Shown: in pieces, positions 1-8,870 of the stretch
Layout: every line of letters begins with the position of its first letter
Numbering within the stretch: position 1 is the stretch's first letter
Position numbers and translations under genes: made by a program
The notes under the pieces: generated by a model
What the model saw: the letters and a program-made list of their open reading frames with translations, nothing else
Told to the model about the DNA's origin: nothing
The model's database searches: none
DNA from: Spirosomataceae bacterium TFI 002
GTDB lineage: Bacteria > Bacteroidota > Bacteroidia > Cytophagales > Spirosomataceae
Reading direction: 5' to 3'
Assembly (NCBI GenBank): GCA_900230115.1
Contig: LT907983.1
Coordinates: 992,001-1,056,000 of the forward strand
DNA: 64,000 bases

Positions 1-2
1 AT

Positions 3-737
3 AGGGCAGAATATGCTCCACAACACTTAGAACTAGCGTCATACTATTACAACAAGGGTATTGAGTGGAACAAAGGTGTGGTTCTTCAAGGAAAAAATCA
101 CAAATACGAATCTTTTCCTAGAGGTGCTTATACGCTAGATGTAGAAAGAAGTAAACTTGCGGCAATTCGTGATGAACCATGGCAAACAGATACCTCAGTG
201 GGTAAAAACTCTTGGGGATATGTAACAAATTGGATTTCAAAAGAACCAAATACGCTTGTTGACGACTTAGTAGACATTGTTAGTAAAAATGGCTGCCTAC
301 TATTGAATGTAGGACCAAAAGCTGACGGAACAATCCCACAAGACCAGCAAGATGTATTATTGGCTCTAGGTGGCTGGCTTAAGGTGAACGGTGAAGCGAT
401 TTACGGCAGCAGACCTTTTAAAATATACGGCGAAGGACCAACACAAATATTTGAAGGCCATATTAGCGAGGCTAAAAATAAAGATTTAGGCTCTGAAGAC
501 ATCAGGTACACAGTAAACAAAGGCCAGCTTTATGCAACCCTTATGGCATGGCCAGAAAGCGGAAAAGCGGTAATCAAAACATTAGCTAAGAAGAATGAAC
601 TTGTCGAAAAGGTTAAATCAGTAAGCTTAATAGGCTATACAGGTGACTTGAAATTTAAGCAAACTAAATTGGGTCTAGAAATAACACTTCCAGCTCAGCA
701 AGTAGGTGAGTTTGCCCACGTTTTTAAAATCAATTAA
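3..737 (+). CDS. alpha-L-fucosidase (GH29), 5'-truncated by the window edge
   Basis: C-terminal part of a secreted-type GH29 alpha-L-fucosidase, which removes terminal L-fucose from glycans. The reading frame is open to the window start (first full codon at position 3), so the signal peptide and most of the catalytic barrel lie outside. The visible part contains the family segment with NSWGYV, then LLLNVGPKADGTIP and a GGWLKVNGEAIYGSRP block, which closes the catalytic domain, followed by a beta-rich C-terminal domain of about 100 residues. No start codon is assigned because the gene begins upstream. It converges on an aldo/keto reductase across a shared hairpin terminator. The family call is firm; substrate linkage cannot be read from this part. 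Confidence 0.9.
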   Translation, partial: RAEYAPQHLELASYYYNKGIEWNKGVVLQGKNHKYESFPRGAYTLDVERSKLAAIRDEPWQTDTSVGKNSWGYVTNWISKEPNTLVDDLVDIVSKNGCLLLNVGPKADGTIPQDQQDVLLALGGWLKVNGEAIYGSRPFKIYGEGPTQIFEGHISEAKNKDLGSEDIRYTVNKGQLYATLMAWPESGKAVIKTLAKKNELVEKVKSVSLIGYTGDLKFKQTKLGLEITLPAQQVGEFAHVFKIN

Positions 738-754
738 GAGCCTATAACTTCATA

Positions 755-792
755 AAAAGAAAAGAGCAGCCCCAGGGTTGCTCTTTTCTTTT
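755..792. terminator. bidirectional intrinsic terminator
   Basis: A perfect 14-bp inverted repeat (755-768 with 779-792, loop of 10) between two convergent genes. It has an A-run on the left and a T-run on the right, so it can end transcription of the fucosidase on the plus strand and of the reductase on the minus strand. Confidence 0.85.
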
Positions 793-813
793 ACAATTAG
801 TCTATTTAATCTC

Positions 814-1761
814 TCAATATTCTATGGAGTTTACAATTTCATTAAACAAGTTTTGATCCAACACCCCTGCTTTCCAATCAGCTATAGTTGATTCTATTTG
901 TTCTATTTTCCTAGCACCCATTACAACTCTATTAGCCTCTTTCATTGAGAACAAAAACCGCTGTGCTAATGAAGAAAGCTTAATACCCTCTCGATCAGCA
1001 ATAGCTTTTACCTTTTTGGCATTAGCGATGTCTTTCGCTGTAATCCATTCGTCGTTCGGCGGATTCTCTACATATTGATCATACCTATTACCCAATAATG
1101 AAAAGTGTAAAGCAGAAGCGGCATAATATGCCACTCCTTCGCTCAAGGCATGAGGCAAATCTTTTGCAAACCCACTTAAGTTACAGGCATCTGCCTTAAG
1201 AAAGCCAGATATCACATCAAAATTATTCCGAGTTATAAAGGGTCTAAAATCATCTGTAGGATTCCCTCCTACTCCAATACTTTTGGTATAACCTTTTTCA
1301 ACAAAGCTTTTCAGCGTTTCAACTATCTCATCCAACCTATCCAATGGCACTAGGTAAGGCTCGTGCAAAAAAAGCAAATCCACATGATCTACACCAAGGG
1401 TTTCAAGACTTTCCTCTACACTTTGCAACATTCTACCTGGAGAGTAGTCCACAATTGTTTCATGTGCCGATTGACTTTTAAGCCTACCAACTTTAGTGCT
1501 AATAAATGGTCGCTCCCCTTTCCATCTAGCCAGTGCCTTGCCTACTACTTTTTCAGATTCATTATAAGACGGAGCAGTATCCAAAGAGAAAATTCCATTT
1601 TCGAAAGCATACAAAAGGCAATCTACAGATTCTTCATAGTCTGTTTGCCCCCACACTCCACCTAGTCCTGAGCAACCATAGACCAATCTTGATCCATGAG
1701 AAAAATTAAAATTACTGTTATTGATATCTGCTAAATAAGTTGGCTTCATAATTCTATTCAT
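814..1761 (-). CDS. aldo/keto reductase, possibly aldose 1-dehydrogenase-like
   Basis: Cytoplasmic NAD(P)-dependent aldo/keto reductase of 315 residues, the usual length for the (beta/alpha)8 AKR family. The catalytic tetrad is visible as D61 and Y66 (DTAPSYNESE), K90 (STKVGR) and H133 (LLFLHEP). The C-terminal part holds VVMGARKIEQIESTI, the usual cofactor-binding end of the family. Met5 (position 1749) is an alternative start. There is no signal peptide. The gene faces the fucosidase, and some AKRs of this general shape oxidise L-fucose or related D-threo-aldoses, so a role in fucose use is possible but is only an inference from position. It could equally act on another aldose or aldehyde. 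Confidence 0.85.
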   Translation of the reverse strand: MNRIMKPTYLADINNSNFNFSHGSRLVYGCSGLGGVWGQTDYEESVDCLLYAFENGIFSLDTAPSYNESEKVVGKALARWKGERPFISTKVGRLKSQSAHETIVDYSPGRMLQSVEESLETLGVDHVDLLFLHEPYLVPLDRLDEIVETLKSFVEKGYTKSIGVGGNPTDDFRPFITRNNFDVISGFLKADACNLSGFAKDLPHALSEGVAYYAASALHFSLLGNRYDQYVENPPNDEWITAKDIANAKKVKAIADREGIKLSSLAQRFLFSMKEANRVVMGARKIEQIESTIADWKAGVLDQNLFNEIVNSIEY

Positions 1762-1942
1762 TAATGAACAAAACTAAAATCAAAGTACTAGAATATTAGG
1801 AAGCAGACTAGCAATGAGTTGTACTATGTTAGTAAATCGAACTAAAGTTAGATTTCTGAGAATATCATTGAGCCAACATGAACATTGCTTAATGCCTTAA
1901 ATTAATTCGGCTCTTCGATTTTTCAACCACACATTTTTAACG

Positions 1943-2030
1943 CCCCCCTATTTACATGAGTTGCTTTGTACGGGCAGCCCTTCCTGACGTACGGGAATCG
2001 AAGCGAATCGTCGCACAGCCGGTTTCAGCC
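1943..2030 (-). pseudogene. decayed duplicate of the tRNA-Glu 3' half and its trailer
   Basis: This segment repeats, with decay, the 3' part of the intact tRNA-Glu and its downstream flank. Positions 1943-1969 match 2085-2110 except for a few changes (shared core tttacatgag...gctttgt). After an insertion of about 16 bases, 1986-2002 match the T-arm at 2111-2127 (shared core gtacgggaatcgaa), and 2022-2030 match 2135-2143 (gtttcagcc). The anticodon loop and 5' half are not recognisable, so no functional tRNA can form. The simplest reading is an ancient tandem tRNA duplication, one copy of which has eroded. Confidence 0.65.
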
Positions 2031-2083
2031 CAAAAATATCTCATTTATTTTATATATTAATTCAAACCCCAGATACGTCAAAA

Positions 2084-2109
2084 GCCCCCCATTTACATGA
2101 GAGGCTTTG
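2084..2109 (-). terminator. probable tRNA-Glu terminator
   Basis: Read on the minus strand just after the tRNA, AAAGCCTC pairs with GGGGCTTT (one T-G pair) around a loop of roughly ten bases, followed by a short T-run. The same hairpin is disrupted in the decayed copy at 1943-1969. Confidence 0.55.
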
Positions 2110-2181
2110 TGACCCGTACGGGAATCGAACCCGTGTTTCAGCCGTGAAAGGGCCGTGTCCTAACCGCTAGACGAACGGGCC
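2110..2181 (-). tRNA. tRNA-Glu (anticodon UUC)
   Basis: On the minus strand the sequence folds as a 72-nt cloverleaf: acceptor GGCCCGT paired with ACGGGTC (one G-T pair), D-arm with GCGGTTAGGAC, anticodon loop CTTTCAC giving UUC, and a T-arm with GGTTCGATTCC. The discriminator is A and the 3' CCA is not encoded. It is a single tRNA gene, followed by a hairpin and a decayed duplicate. Confidence 0.95.
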
Positions 2182-2391
2182 GACTGGTCCCATAATTCGT
2201 TGCAAGAAGCGTAAAAACTTACCTGTTTTTGACATTATGTCTCAACTCGTTTCCGAATCGAGATGCAAAAGTAGCAGCATTGTTGATACTAACCAAACAC
2301 TCTCTTAAATATTTCTAATTATTTTTTCACTTCTCTAAAACTTCATATGATTTTAGGCTTTTATCCTATAAAGGGTTCCAACAATTAAATC

Positions 2392-2399
2392 TATTTTTG
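2392..2399 (+). promoter_or_regulatory. -7 promoter element (TAnnTTTG) of the M14 peptidase gene
   Basis: TATTTTTG matches the Bacteroidota -7 consensus exactly and lies 22 bases upstream of the ATG, implying a leader of about 15 nt. A convincing TTTG at -33 is not seen. Confidence 0.5.
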
Positions 2400-2421
2400 T
2401 AAAGTCAACAAAACAACCCTA

Positions 2422-4893
2422 ATGAGCGATTTGAAAAAATTCCTTCTCGGCTGCTTTGCAGCTTTTATTCTATGCATTGATACCAACGCTCAAATCACAA
2501 CCCCAGCTCAGTTTTTAAATTACGAGCTTGGAGAGCAATTCACGAGACACCATAGAATATTAGAATATATGCAGTTGGTTCAATCACAGATTCCAACTCA
2601 ATGTAAAGTAATTCCATATGGCTACACGAGCGAAGGACGATCTCTCAAAGTAATAGCACTTAGTTCGGCCAACAACATTAAAAACTTAGAAACGATCAAG
2701 GCAAACCAAATTGCCCAAATGAAAGGAACCAAAAAACCGGCAGCTACAGACCCTATTATAGTATGGCTCAGCTACAATGTGCACGGTAATGAAGCTTCAA
2801 GCTCCGAAGCCTTCATGCAGGTCTTACACGACATTGCCCAGAACCCTGGTAGCTACTTAAAAGATAACATGGTTTTAATCCTTGACCCATGTATCAACCC
2901 TGATGGTCGTGACCGTTATACCAACTGGTATAACATGGCAATGGGAAAAAGCCTTAACCTTGATCCTAATGGTAGAGAACATCATGAACCGTGGCCTCAA
3001 GGTCGTACAAATCATTACGGTTACGACCTCAACCGCGACTGGCTGTGGCAAACTCAAATAGAAAGCCAACAAAGAATGGCTCTATACCATAGCTGGATGC
3101 CACACATACATGCCGATTTTCATGAAATGGGAGCAGAAGATTCTTATTACTTCCCCCCAGCTGCAAAACCATTTCATCAGGTAATAACAAATTGGCAAAG
3201 AGAATTCCAACAAGTACTGGGATCATACATCAGAATGCCTTTTGACAAAAATGGATGGGGATATTTCACAAAGGAAAGCTACGACCTGCTTTACCCAAGC
3301 TATGGCGACACCTACCCTATCTACAATGGTGCAATTGGTTTAACCCTAGAGCAAGGTGGATCGTCAAGAGCAGGTTTAGCTTATATTCAAAAAACGAGTG
3401 ACACCTTGACTTTGAACGACCGACTTACACATCACCACGCGACTAGTTTTCAAATTATAGCTGCAGCTCAGTCTAAGAAAGAACAATTGGTAAAAGAATA
3501 CGCACTTTTTTTTGAGACCGCCAGAAACAAGGGAATTGGAGAATACAAAGGGTATTTACTTAAAAACAAAGATGCCCGTAAAACAGCATCACTAACTACA
3601 CTACTGGATCAGCTAGGTATAGAATATGGCTATACTAAGTCGGGAACTAAGTTGACTGGATATAATTTTGACAAAAAATCAAAAAACGACTATACCACTA
3701 AAGAAGGTGACCTATTTGTAAGTACACAACAAACAAAAGGACTTCTTACTAATGTGCTTTTTGAACCAAATACATTCGTAGAAGACTCCAACACTTATGA
3801 TATCACAGCATGGTCTTTGCCTTATGTTTACAATATTGGGGCATATGGTTTAAGCGAAAACTTGAACACAACAAAAACTTTGCAAGTCAAGAAAAAAGAT
3901 GTTGTAAAAGAAACTAATGCATACGCTTATTTAGTCGAATGGAATCATCCTAGTGATGCTTCTTTCTTGGCAGATGTTTTAAAAAATGAAATAGGAGTTG
4001 AAGTTCAAAAAGATAAATTCCAAGTAAGCGAAAAGTCTTTTGCTCCAGGTACTTTGATAATTAAGCCTAAAAAAGACAAAGAATCACTTTTGATTTCTTT
4101 ATTAAATAAACATGGGATTACTCCCACCACAATTTACTCTGGAATGGTTTCCTCAGGACCAGATCTAGGTAGCGGTAGCACATATGCCCTTCGAACTCCA
4201 AAAGTAGGCTTAGTAATGGGCGATGGTACAAGTACAACCGGAGTGGCCGACCTGTGGCATTATTTTGACGAAGTAATCAAGTACCCTGTTTCACTTTTGG
4301 AAACCTCCTACTTCAGTAAAGTAGATATTTGGAACTATAATACCCTGATTTTTGGAAGCGGTGATTACTCTGAGGTTATAAAAGATAAAAGTGCTTTAGA
4401 AAGATGGATAAAAGACGGTGGAAACCTTATTTTGATTGATGATGCTGTTAATATTGCAAAAAACACTATTGGCTTTTCTCTTAAAAGTAAAGACGATAAA
4501 AGCGACTCTAGTAAAAACGACCCAGCTATTTACGGTAATAGAGCTAAACAAAATGCAGATGACCAGGTTGCAGGAGCGATTTTCAAAGTTAAAATTGACC
4601 CAACCCATCCGCTTGGATTTGGCTATCAACCTAATGCCTATTTTATTGTTCATGATAAGCCAAACTTAGCATTACTGAAAGATGGCTGGAACGTAGGGTA
4701 CATTCAAGAAAATAGTCACATGGCAGGTATAGCAGGCAAAAAAATTCTAGAAGCAAGCAAAAATAGCCTAATGTTTGGAGTAGAATCTAAAGGTAAAGGA
4801 AACGTAGTTTACATGAGCACAAATCCTGTTTTCAGAGGCTTTTGGCATGAAGGAAAACTCATTCTTGCTAATGCTATCTTTATGCTTGACTAA
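2422..4893 (+). CDS. secreted M14-family zinc carboxypeptidase-like protein
   Basis: Exported zinc peptidase of 823 residues. Residues 1-23 form a signal peptide ending at TNAQ. The M14 catalytic domain spans about 35-370: the HxxE zinc motif is H121-GN-E124 in NVHGNEASSSEA, the substrate-binding region includes NPDGRDRY and DLNRDW (202-206), a third zinc-ligand region is in HIHADFHEMG (228-236), and a candidate catalytic glutamate sits in LTLEQGG near 314. The remaining 450 residues are much longer than a plain carboxypeptidase; the segment around 590-820 (GLVMGDGT, then LILIDDAV) resembles a glutamine-amidotransferase-like Rossmann domain, a common addition in Bacteroidota M14 proteins. It probably trims peptides in the periplasm or outside the cell. 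Substrate is unknown. It appears monocistronic. Confidence 0.88.
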   Translation: MSDLKKFLLGCFAAFILCIDTNAQITTPAQFLNYELGEQFTRHHRILEYMQLVQSQIPTQCKVIPYGYTSEGRSLKVIALSSANNIKNLETIKANQIAQMKGTKKPAATDPIIVWLSYNVHGNEASSSEAFMQVLHDIAQNPGSYLKDNMVLILDPCINPDGRDRYTNWYNMAMGKSLNLDPNGREHHEPWPQGRTNHYGYDLNRDWLWQTQIESQQRMALYHSWMPHIHADFHEMGAEDSYYFPPAAKPFHQVITNWQREFQQVLGSYIRMPFDKNGWGYFTKESYDLLYPSYGDTYPIYNGAIGLTLEQGGSSRAGLAYIQKTSDTLTLNDRLTHHHATSFQIIAAAQSKKEQLVKEYALFFETARNKGIGEYKGYLLKNKDARKTASLTTLLDQLGIEYGYTKSGTKLTGYNFDKKSKNDYTTKEGDLFVSTQQTKGLLTNVLFEPNTFVEDSNTYDITAWSLPYVYNIGAYGLSENLNTTKTLQVKKKDVVKETNAYAYLVEWNHPSDASFLADVLKNEIGVEVQKDKFQVSEKSFAPGTLIIKPKKDKESLLISLLNKHGITPTTIYSGMVSSGPDLGSGSTYALRTPKVGLVMGDGTSTTGVADLWHYFDEVIKYPVSLLETSYFSKVDIWNYNTLIFGSGDYSEVIKDKSALERWIKDGGNLILIDDAVNIAKNTIGFSLKSKDDKSDSSKNDPAIYGNRAKQNADDQVAGAIFKVKIDPTHPLGFGYQPNAYFIVHDKPNLALLKDGWNVGYIQENSHMAGIAGKKILEASKNSLMFGVESKGKGNVVYMSTNPVFRGFWHEGKLILANAIFMLD

Positions 4894-4977
4894 GCTTGAA
4901 AGAGTATAAGTTGCTTTGATAGAATGCCTTAAATCAAAGCCTATATGACAAACATCATTCTGAATTTATTTTAAGAT

Positions 4978-5616
4978 TTAGAGTGACAATGCATAGCCAT
5001 ATATGGAGAAACATATCCCTAGTACTCCACAACTTACCATTAAACCAATAAAGGTTTTTTGGAGTCTAGGGTTGTCATAAATGATAATACAAACTGCTCC
5101 AAGCACAAGAGCGATTTGAAAGAAAAGCATTGCGAGGTCAAACTTTTGGGTAGAAATATCCATTTTTTCGGCTCTTGCTTCCCATTCTTTTACACCCATT
5201 ATCACGCCCAATTTGCCGTCTAAATCTTGAGCCCAATTTTCTTCTCCCACCTCACTAGAGCCTAAAAGTATCTCTGTTTTTTCAGCACCATATTTTTCAA
5301 TTGCCCGTTTGGTTTGGGCTATTTTTTCATCAAACAATACTTTTTTGGTGTCGTCAACTGTAAGTTTCAAACTTTCCAAAGTTGCAAGTTCACTTTCCAT
5401 CAGGCTCTCTTTCACACTTTTGGATTGATACCAGCTTGAGTAGCTATTCACACGATTGTGAGCAATCATCATTTCTTCTTCGAGATTGGAATTAACCAAC
5501 TGAGCTATTGCCATGAGTGCGGCAAAAAAGGCGATCAAAACTCCACCTATTGCTTCGGCTCTTTCGGACGCAACCGATACAGAGACCATCTTCTCTTCTT
5601 TGGGACTTGTGTTCAT
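4978..5616 (-). CDS. DUF4337-like membrane protein
   Basis: Integral membrane protein of 212 residues. I start it at Met17 of the longer frame (position 5616), giving MNTSPKEEKM, because the upstream extension overlaps the terminator of the preceding gene. One membrane segment lies near residues 24-42 (IGGVLIAFFAALMAIAQLV). It is followed by a charged helical region with SSWYQSKSVKES, similar to the WxYYQAKSIK signature of DUF4337, and two membrane segments near the C-terminus. DUF4337 proteins have no established function. It follows the zinc metalloprotease on the same strand but is separated from it by a terminator. Confidence 0.7.
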   Translation of the reverse strand: MNTSPKEEKMVSVSVASERAEAIGGVLIAFFAALMAIAQLVNSNLEEEMMIAHNRVNSYSSWYQSKSVKESLMESELATLESLKLTVDDTKKVLFDEKIAQTKRAIEKYGAEKTEILLGSSEVGEENWAQDLDGKLGVIMGVKEWEARAEKMDISTQKFDLAMLFFQIALVLGAVCIIIYDNPRLQKTFIGLMVSCGVLGICFSIYGYALSL

Positions 5617-5650
5617 TCTAGGATTTAGTTTAGGGTACTCAAAAATAAAA

Positions 5651-5682
5651 AAATACCCAAACAAATGAATGAATGGGTATTT
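5651..5682 (-). terminator. intrinsic terminator of the zinc metalloprotease gene
   Basis: A 9-bp stem (5651-5659 with 5674-5682) is followed on the minus strand by a T-rich run (complement of the A-rich 5640-5653). It lies just past the stop of the 5701-8286 gene and argues against an upstream start of the DUF4337-like gene. Confidence 0.7.
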
Positions 5683-5700
5683 TGAGGAAATGCGGTGGGA

Positions 5701-8286
5701 CTACTTTGGATCTAGAGCCATCTCAATTCTTTTGGCTAAATCTTGGTAATGATATTTTGTCATTTTATCACTTACTCTTGTAGAAGCGTAAGTCAAGCTT
5801 TTCGCAATCTCGGTCAAGTGGCCTCTAGCTATAGATGGAATATCTGTTGTGGTCAAATCCACCGAACGAGAAGAAAAACCATAAGTAACCCCAACTGGGA
5901 TACTTCTCAAGGTTGTTTTGCCTGGATTAAGCAGCTCAATCATGTTGTTAACAAACGATTTCTGTAAATTCCTACGGTACAAGTCTGTGTTCGTTCTTGC
6001 TTTTACTTCTTTCAAAATTCCATTTTCGAGATCAGTTATAAGATTATCAACACTATAGTTTGATGAACTTAAAGCAGCTGCTTCTTGTAAACGCACTAAT
6101 CTATCACCACTCAATAGTGAATTGATAGCACCATCTTGCATTGACTTCAAAGCTTCTACACCTGTTTCTATTTTGATTTTACTCAATATCGTTTGATCCA
6201 GCATCCATGTTGGAGTTGTGAATAGTTGATCATTTAAAAATTTAACAGCATCTTTTTGTAAACTTGCTGGTACCACTTCAAATTGTGCACCTTCCATGTC
6301 ATATGTCTTAGGAGAATCATAAACTCCGCCAACATTTTTAGTTACGTGTCCTATGTACCTTCTATACTGACCTACCACGTTATTATAAAGGGTCTCCAAT
6401 TCTTGATAGCTTTCGCCATCTTTGGCACTCCACTTCTCTAGATTAGGAATAATACGCTTCAAGTTTCTAATTCCATACTCCGAAGCTATCATAGCGTTAT
6501 CACTTAGATCTTCCGTTTGATACCTAGGATCATATGGACTAATTTCTGTTCCAAACCAGTTTCTACGGTTTTCATAAGCTTTCTTTGTCATTCCGCTAAG
6601 AATCGCCTTTTCTTCATCTTCATCTTTGGCATCGGCAAAGTAAGAGTAACCCCATTTGATAGCCCATTTGTCATAGTCGCCAATTCTTGGGTATAAATCC
6701 GTAACTCCATCCTCAGGCTGAGCTACATAATTAAATCTCGCATAATCCATTATAGACGCTGTATGGCCATTTACTTTTATCCATTCATTGTCTCTTAGCT
6801 TTTCTACAGGTGTTGCTGAACTTGCACCCATATTATGACGAAGACCAATTGTATGACCAATTTCATGAGAGGATACAAAGCGAATCAAATCACCCATAAG
6901 CTCATCATCAAAATCAATTGTACGGGCTCTCTCATCAACAGCAGCTGCTTGAATTAAATACCAATTACGCAATAAGCTCATTACGTTGTGATACCAACCA
7001 ACATGGCTTTCAAGGATTTCTCCACTTCTTGGGTCGTGAACATTTGGCCCGTATGCATTAGGAATAGGAGAAGCAAAATACCTAACTACCGAAAACCTTG
7101 CATCTTCAAGGCTCATTGTGGTATCATTCTCTGGCCAATACTCACCACGAATAGCATTTTTCCAACCAGCATTTTCAAAGGCAACTTGCCAATCATCAAC
7201 ACCTAGTTTTATGTATTTTTTCCACTTATCTGGAGTTGCAGGATCAATGTAATATACAATTGGCTTTTTCGGCTCAATCAACTCTCCTGCTTTCTGTCTT
7301 GCAGCATCTGCCGCATTCTTTGGCTCAAGTCTATATCTCACAGCAAACACATCTTCGTCGGCTTTTTGAGATTCTTCACCAAATACAGAGAAACTATTAG
7401 CGAAATAACCCACACGAGCGTCAAAAATCCTTTTTCTCATAGGAACTTTTGGAAGCAAAATCATGGAAGTATTAAACTCCATAGTTACTACACCTGCATC
7501 TCTACCAGCTGGTAAATAGCTCCCAACATCTGGGCGTGGAGTCAATGAAATTGCAGGTGGCACAACTGCAAATGTTTTTACAGTTCTGATCTCCGTATTT
7601 ATTGGGAAAGTTTTAATGGATTCAATGTAAGATCTATCTTTTTTGATAGCCGAAAGCTTGAATCTTTGTTTTCTAATGTTATCCAAACTAAATACTTGCT
7701 CCTCACCGTCGAACAATGAAGTAACATCCACTACATAAGAAGTAGTATTATTGATTGTATCTTTCTTGATTGCTTTGATATCCACAGCTGCCAAAATAGG
7801 GTCAGCATTAGAGTTTTTAACAGCTTGAGCTATTGGACTTGTACTGTCTGGGCTCATGATCACGTGGGTAATAGACTTCATGAAAAGCTTGTCCTTTGTG
7901 CCTTTTTCCCACTGAACCACTTGTCTATTTACTTCTTCTCCACCATAAATAGATCCACCCGCTGCGGTTTTAGAATATCTTGTAATTGCCATAATTTCTC
8001 TTCCCAATAATGAGTCAGGAATTTCGAAATAATAGTCTTCGTCCTTTTTGTGAACGGTAAAAAGGCCAATGCTCGTAACCACTGTACTATCAATGACCTC
8101 CTTATAGGGTTTTGGCCCTTTTTTAGGAGCTTCTTTCTTCTTATCAGGAGATTTTTTTGAGGCAGAATCAGCAACTGCTGCTACTGTTTCCGGTAAGTTT
8201 TTTTTCTTTTTTCTTTGAGCTTCTGCCGTAAGCGACAAAGGTAAAAATGCCACTAGTGACAGTGTAAGTAGACGAAGTGATTTCAT
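5701..8286 (-). CDS. secreted zinc-dependent metalloprotease (DUF5117/DUF4953 type)
   Basis: Exported metzincin-like protease of 861 residues. Residues 1-23 are a signal peptide ending at AEAQ; a Lys/Pro-rich low-complexity stretch follows to about 60. The zinc site is HEIGHTIGLRHN at about residues 473-484, i.e. HExxHxxGxxH with the catalytic Glu and three His ligands, and a downstream SIMDYARFNY supplies the Met-turn. The layout, an N-terminal beta-rich domain (DUF5117-like), a central protease domain (DUF4953-like) and a helical C-terminus, fits the large Bacteroidota family usually annotated as zinc-dependent metalloprotease. Its substrates are not known. It is preceded by about 130 bases without genes and ended by a hairpin terminator. 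Confidence 0.9.
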   Translation of the reverse strand: MKSLRLLTLSLVAFLPLSLTAEAQRKKKKNLPETVAAVADSASKKSPDKKKEAPKKGPKPYKEVIDSTVVTSIGLFTVHKKDEDYYFEIPDSLLGREIMAITRYSKTAAGGSIYGGEEVNRQVVQWEKGTKDKLFMKSITHVIMSPDSTSPIAQAVKNSNADPILAAVDIKAIKKDTINNTTSYVVDVTSLFDGEEQVFSLDNIRKQRFKLSAIKKDRSYIESIKTFPINTEIRTVKTFAVVPPAISLTPRPDVGSYLPAGRDAGVVTMEFNTSMILLPKVPMRKRIFDARVGYFANSFSVFGEESQKADEDVFAVRYRLEPKNAADAARQKAGELIEPKKPIVYYIDPATPDKWKKYIKLGVDDWQVAFENAGWKNAIRGEYWPENDTTMSLEDARFSVVRYFASPIPNAYGPNVHDPRSGEILESHVGWYHNVMSLLRNWYLIQAAAVDERARTIDFDDELMGDLIRFVSSHEIGHTIGLRHNMGASSATPVEKLRDNEWIKVNGHTASIMDYARFNYVAQPEDGVTDLYPRIGDYDKWAIKWGYSYFADAKDEDEEKAILSGMTKKAYENRRNWFGTEISPYDPRYQTEDLSDNAMIASEYGIRNLKRIIPNLEKWSAKDGESYQELETLYNNVVGQYRRYIGHVTKNVGGVYDSPKTYDMEGAQFEVVPASLQKDAVKFLNDQLFTTPTWMLDQTILSKIKIETGVEALKSMQDGAINSLLSGDRLVRLQEAAALSSSNYSVDNLITDLENGILKEVKARTNTDLYRRNLQKSFVNNMIELLNPGKTTLRSIPVGVTYGFSSRSVDLTTTDIPSIARGHLTEIAKSLTYASTRVSDKMTKYHYQDLAKRIEMALDPK

Positions 8287-8414
8287 ATAAAAGGTTTACG
8301 GTTTTGAAATATTAACCAATTGACGATTTCTTTAATTAAAAATTGCATCCTCTAGTAAAAATATTGCAACACTTATTAATAACAATGTGTCGATTATAAA
8401 AATTAACTATTTCC

Positions 8415-8798
8415 ATGAATAAAATCCTATCAGTCATATTTTTTTCTTTCATTACTTTTTTAAGCAATGCTCAAGCCTTCATATCGATGGAAGTCGTAGA
8501 AATTCAGAATCAAAACGAAGCTGAGGCTATATATTATTTTCAAAACAACTGGGAACAGCTGAGAATAGCAGCAAAGAAACAAAACTATATTGATAGCTAC
8601 ACTTGGTATGTTGAAGGCAAAAATCAAAGAATATACCTCATAACTAATTTTGGAAATATTGAAAATTGGGAGAAGAGAGAAGAGAACTTTGGACTACTAA
8701 TAAAAGAAGCTGGGCCATTGAAATTATTAAACGAAAAGCAACCTTCCGAATTTAGAAAATCTATTGACCACTCAATCAAAAATATGACCAGTCAATAA
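8415..8798 (+). CDS. small exported protein of unknown function
   Basis: 127 residues with a clear signal peptide (MNKILSVIFFSFITFLSNAQ, cleavage near residue 20). The mature part is a compact alpha/beta sequence with alternating motifs such as SYTWYVEGKNQRIYLITNF and a Trp in NWEKREENF, compatible with a ferredoxin-like or dimeric alpha/beta-barrel fold, but I do not recognise a family. It is not a lipoprotein. It lies divergently from the zinc metalloprotease and 72 bases before another small gene on the same strand. Function unknown. Confidence 0.7.
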   Translation: MNKILSVIFFSFITFLSNAQAFISMEVVEIQNQNEAEAIYYFQNNWEQLRIAAKKQNYIDSYTWYVEGKNQRIYLITNFGNIENWEKREENFGLLIKEAGPLKLLNEKQPSEFRKSIDHSIKNMTSQ

Positions 8799-8870
8799 TT
8801 CATAATTGTAATTCTCCTCTTTTTTCCACATTTTTGGTGTCTAACCCATTCAGAATAGAATTCAGGCCAA

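Larger units (their letters stand above)
1762..2421. other. 660-base intergenic region: tRNA-Glu, its terminator, a decayed copy, and the M14 peptidase promoter
   Basis: No protein gene is supported here. From left to right it holds about 180 bases upstream of the aldo/keto reductase with nothing recognisable, a degenerate copy of the tRNA-Glu 3' half (1943-2030), an AT-rich spacer, the tRNA terminator (2084-2109), tRNA-Glu (2110-2181, minus strand) and about 240 bases that should contain the tRNA promoter on the minus strand and the peptidase promoter on the plus strand. Confidence 0.7.

Noticed and set aside
1363-1665. 100-codon frame antisense to the aldo/keto reductase
   Set aside because: It lies wholly inside the reductase gene, which has an intact catalytic tetrad, and shows no protein motif.
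4913-4940. 8-bp hairpin (gctttgat/atcaaagc) after the M14 peptidase gene
   Set aside because: It lacks a following T-run on either strand, so I do not call it a terminator.
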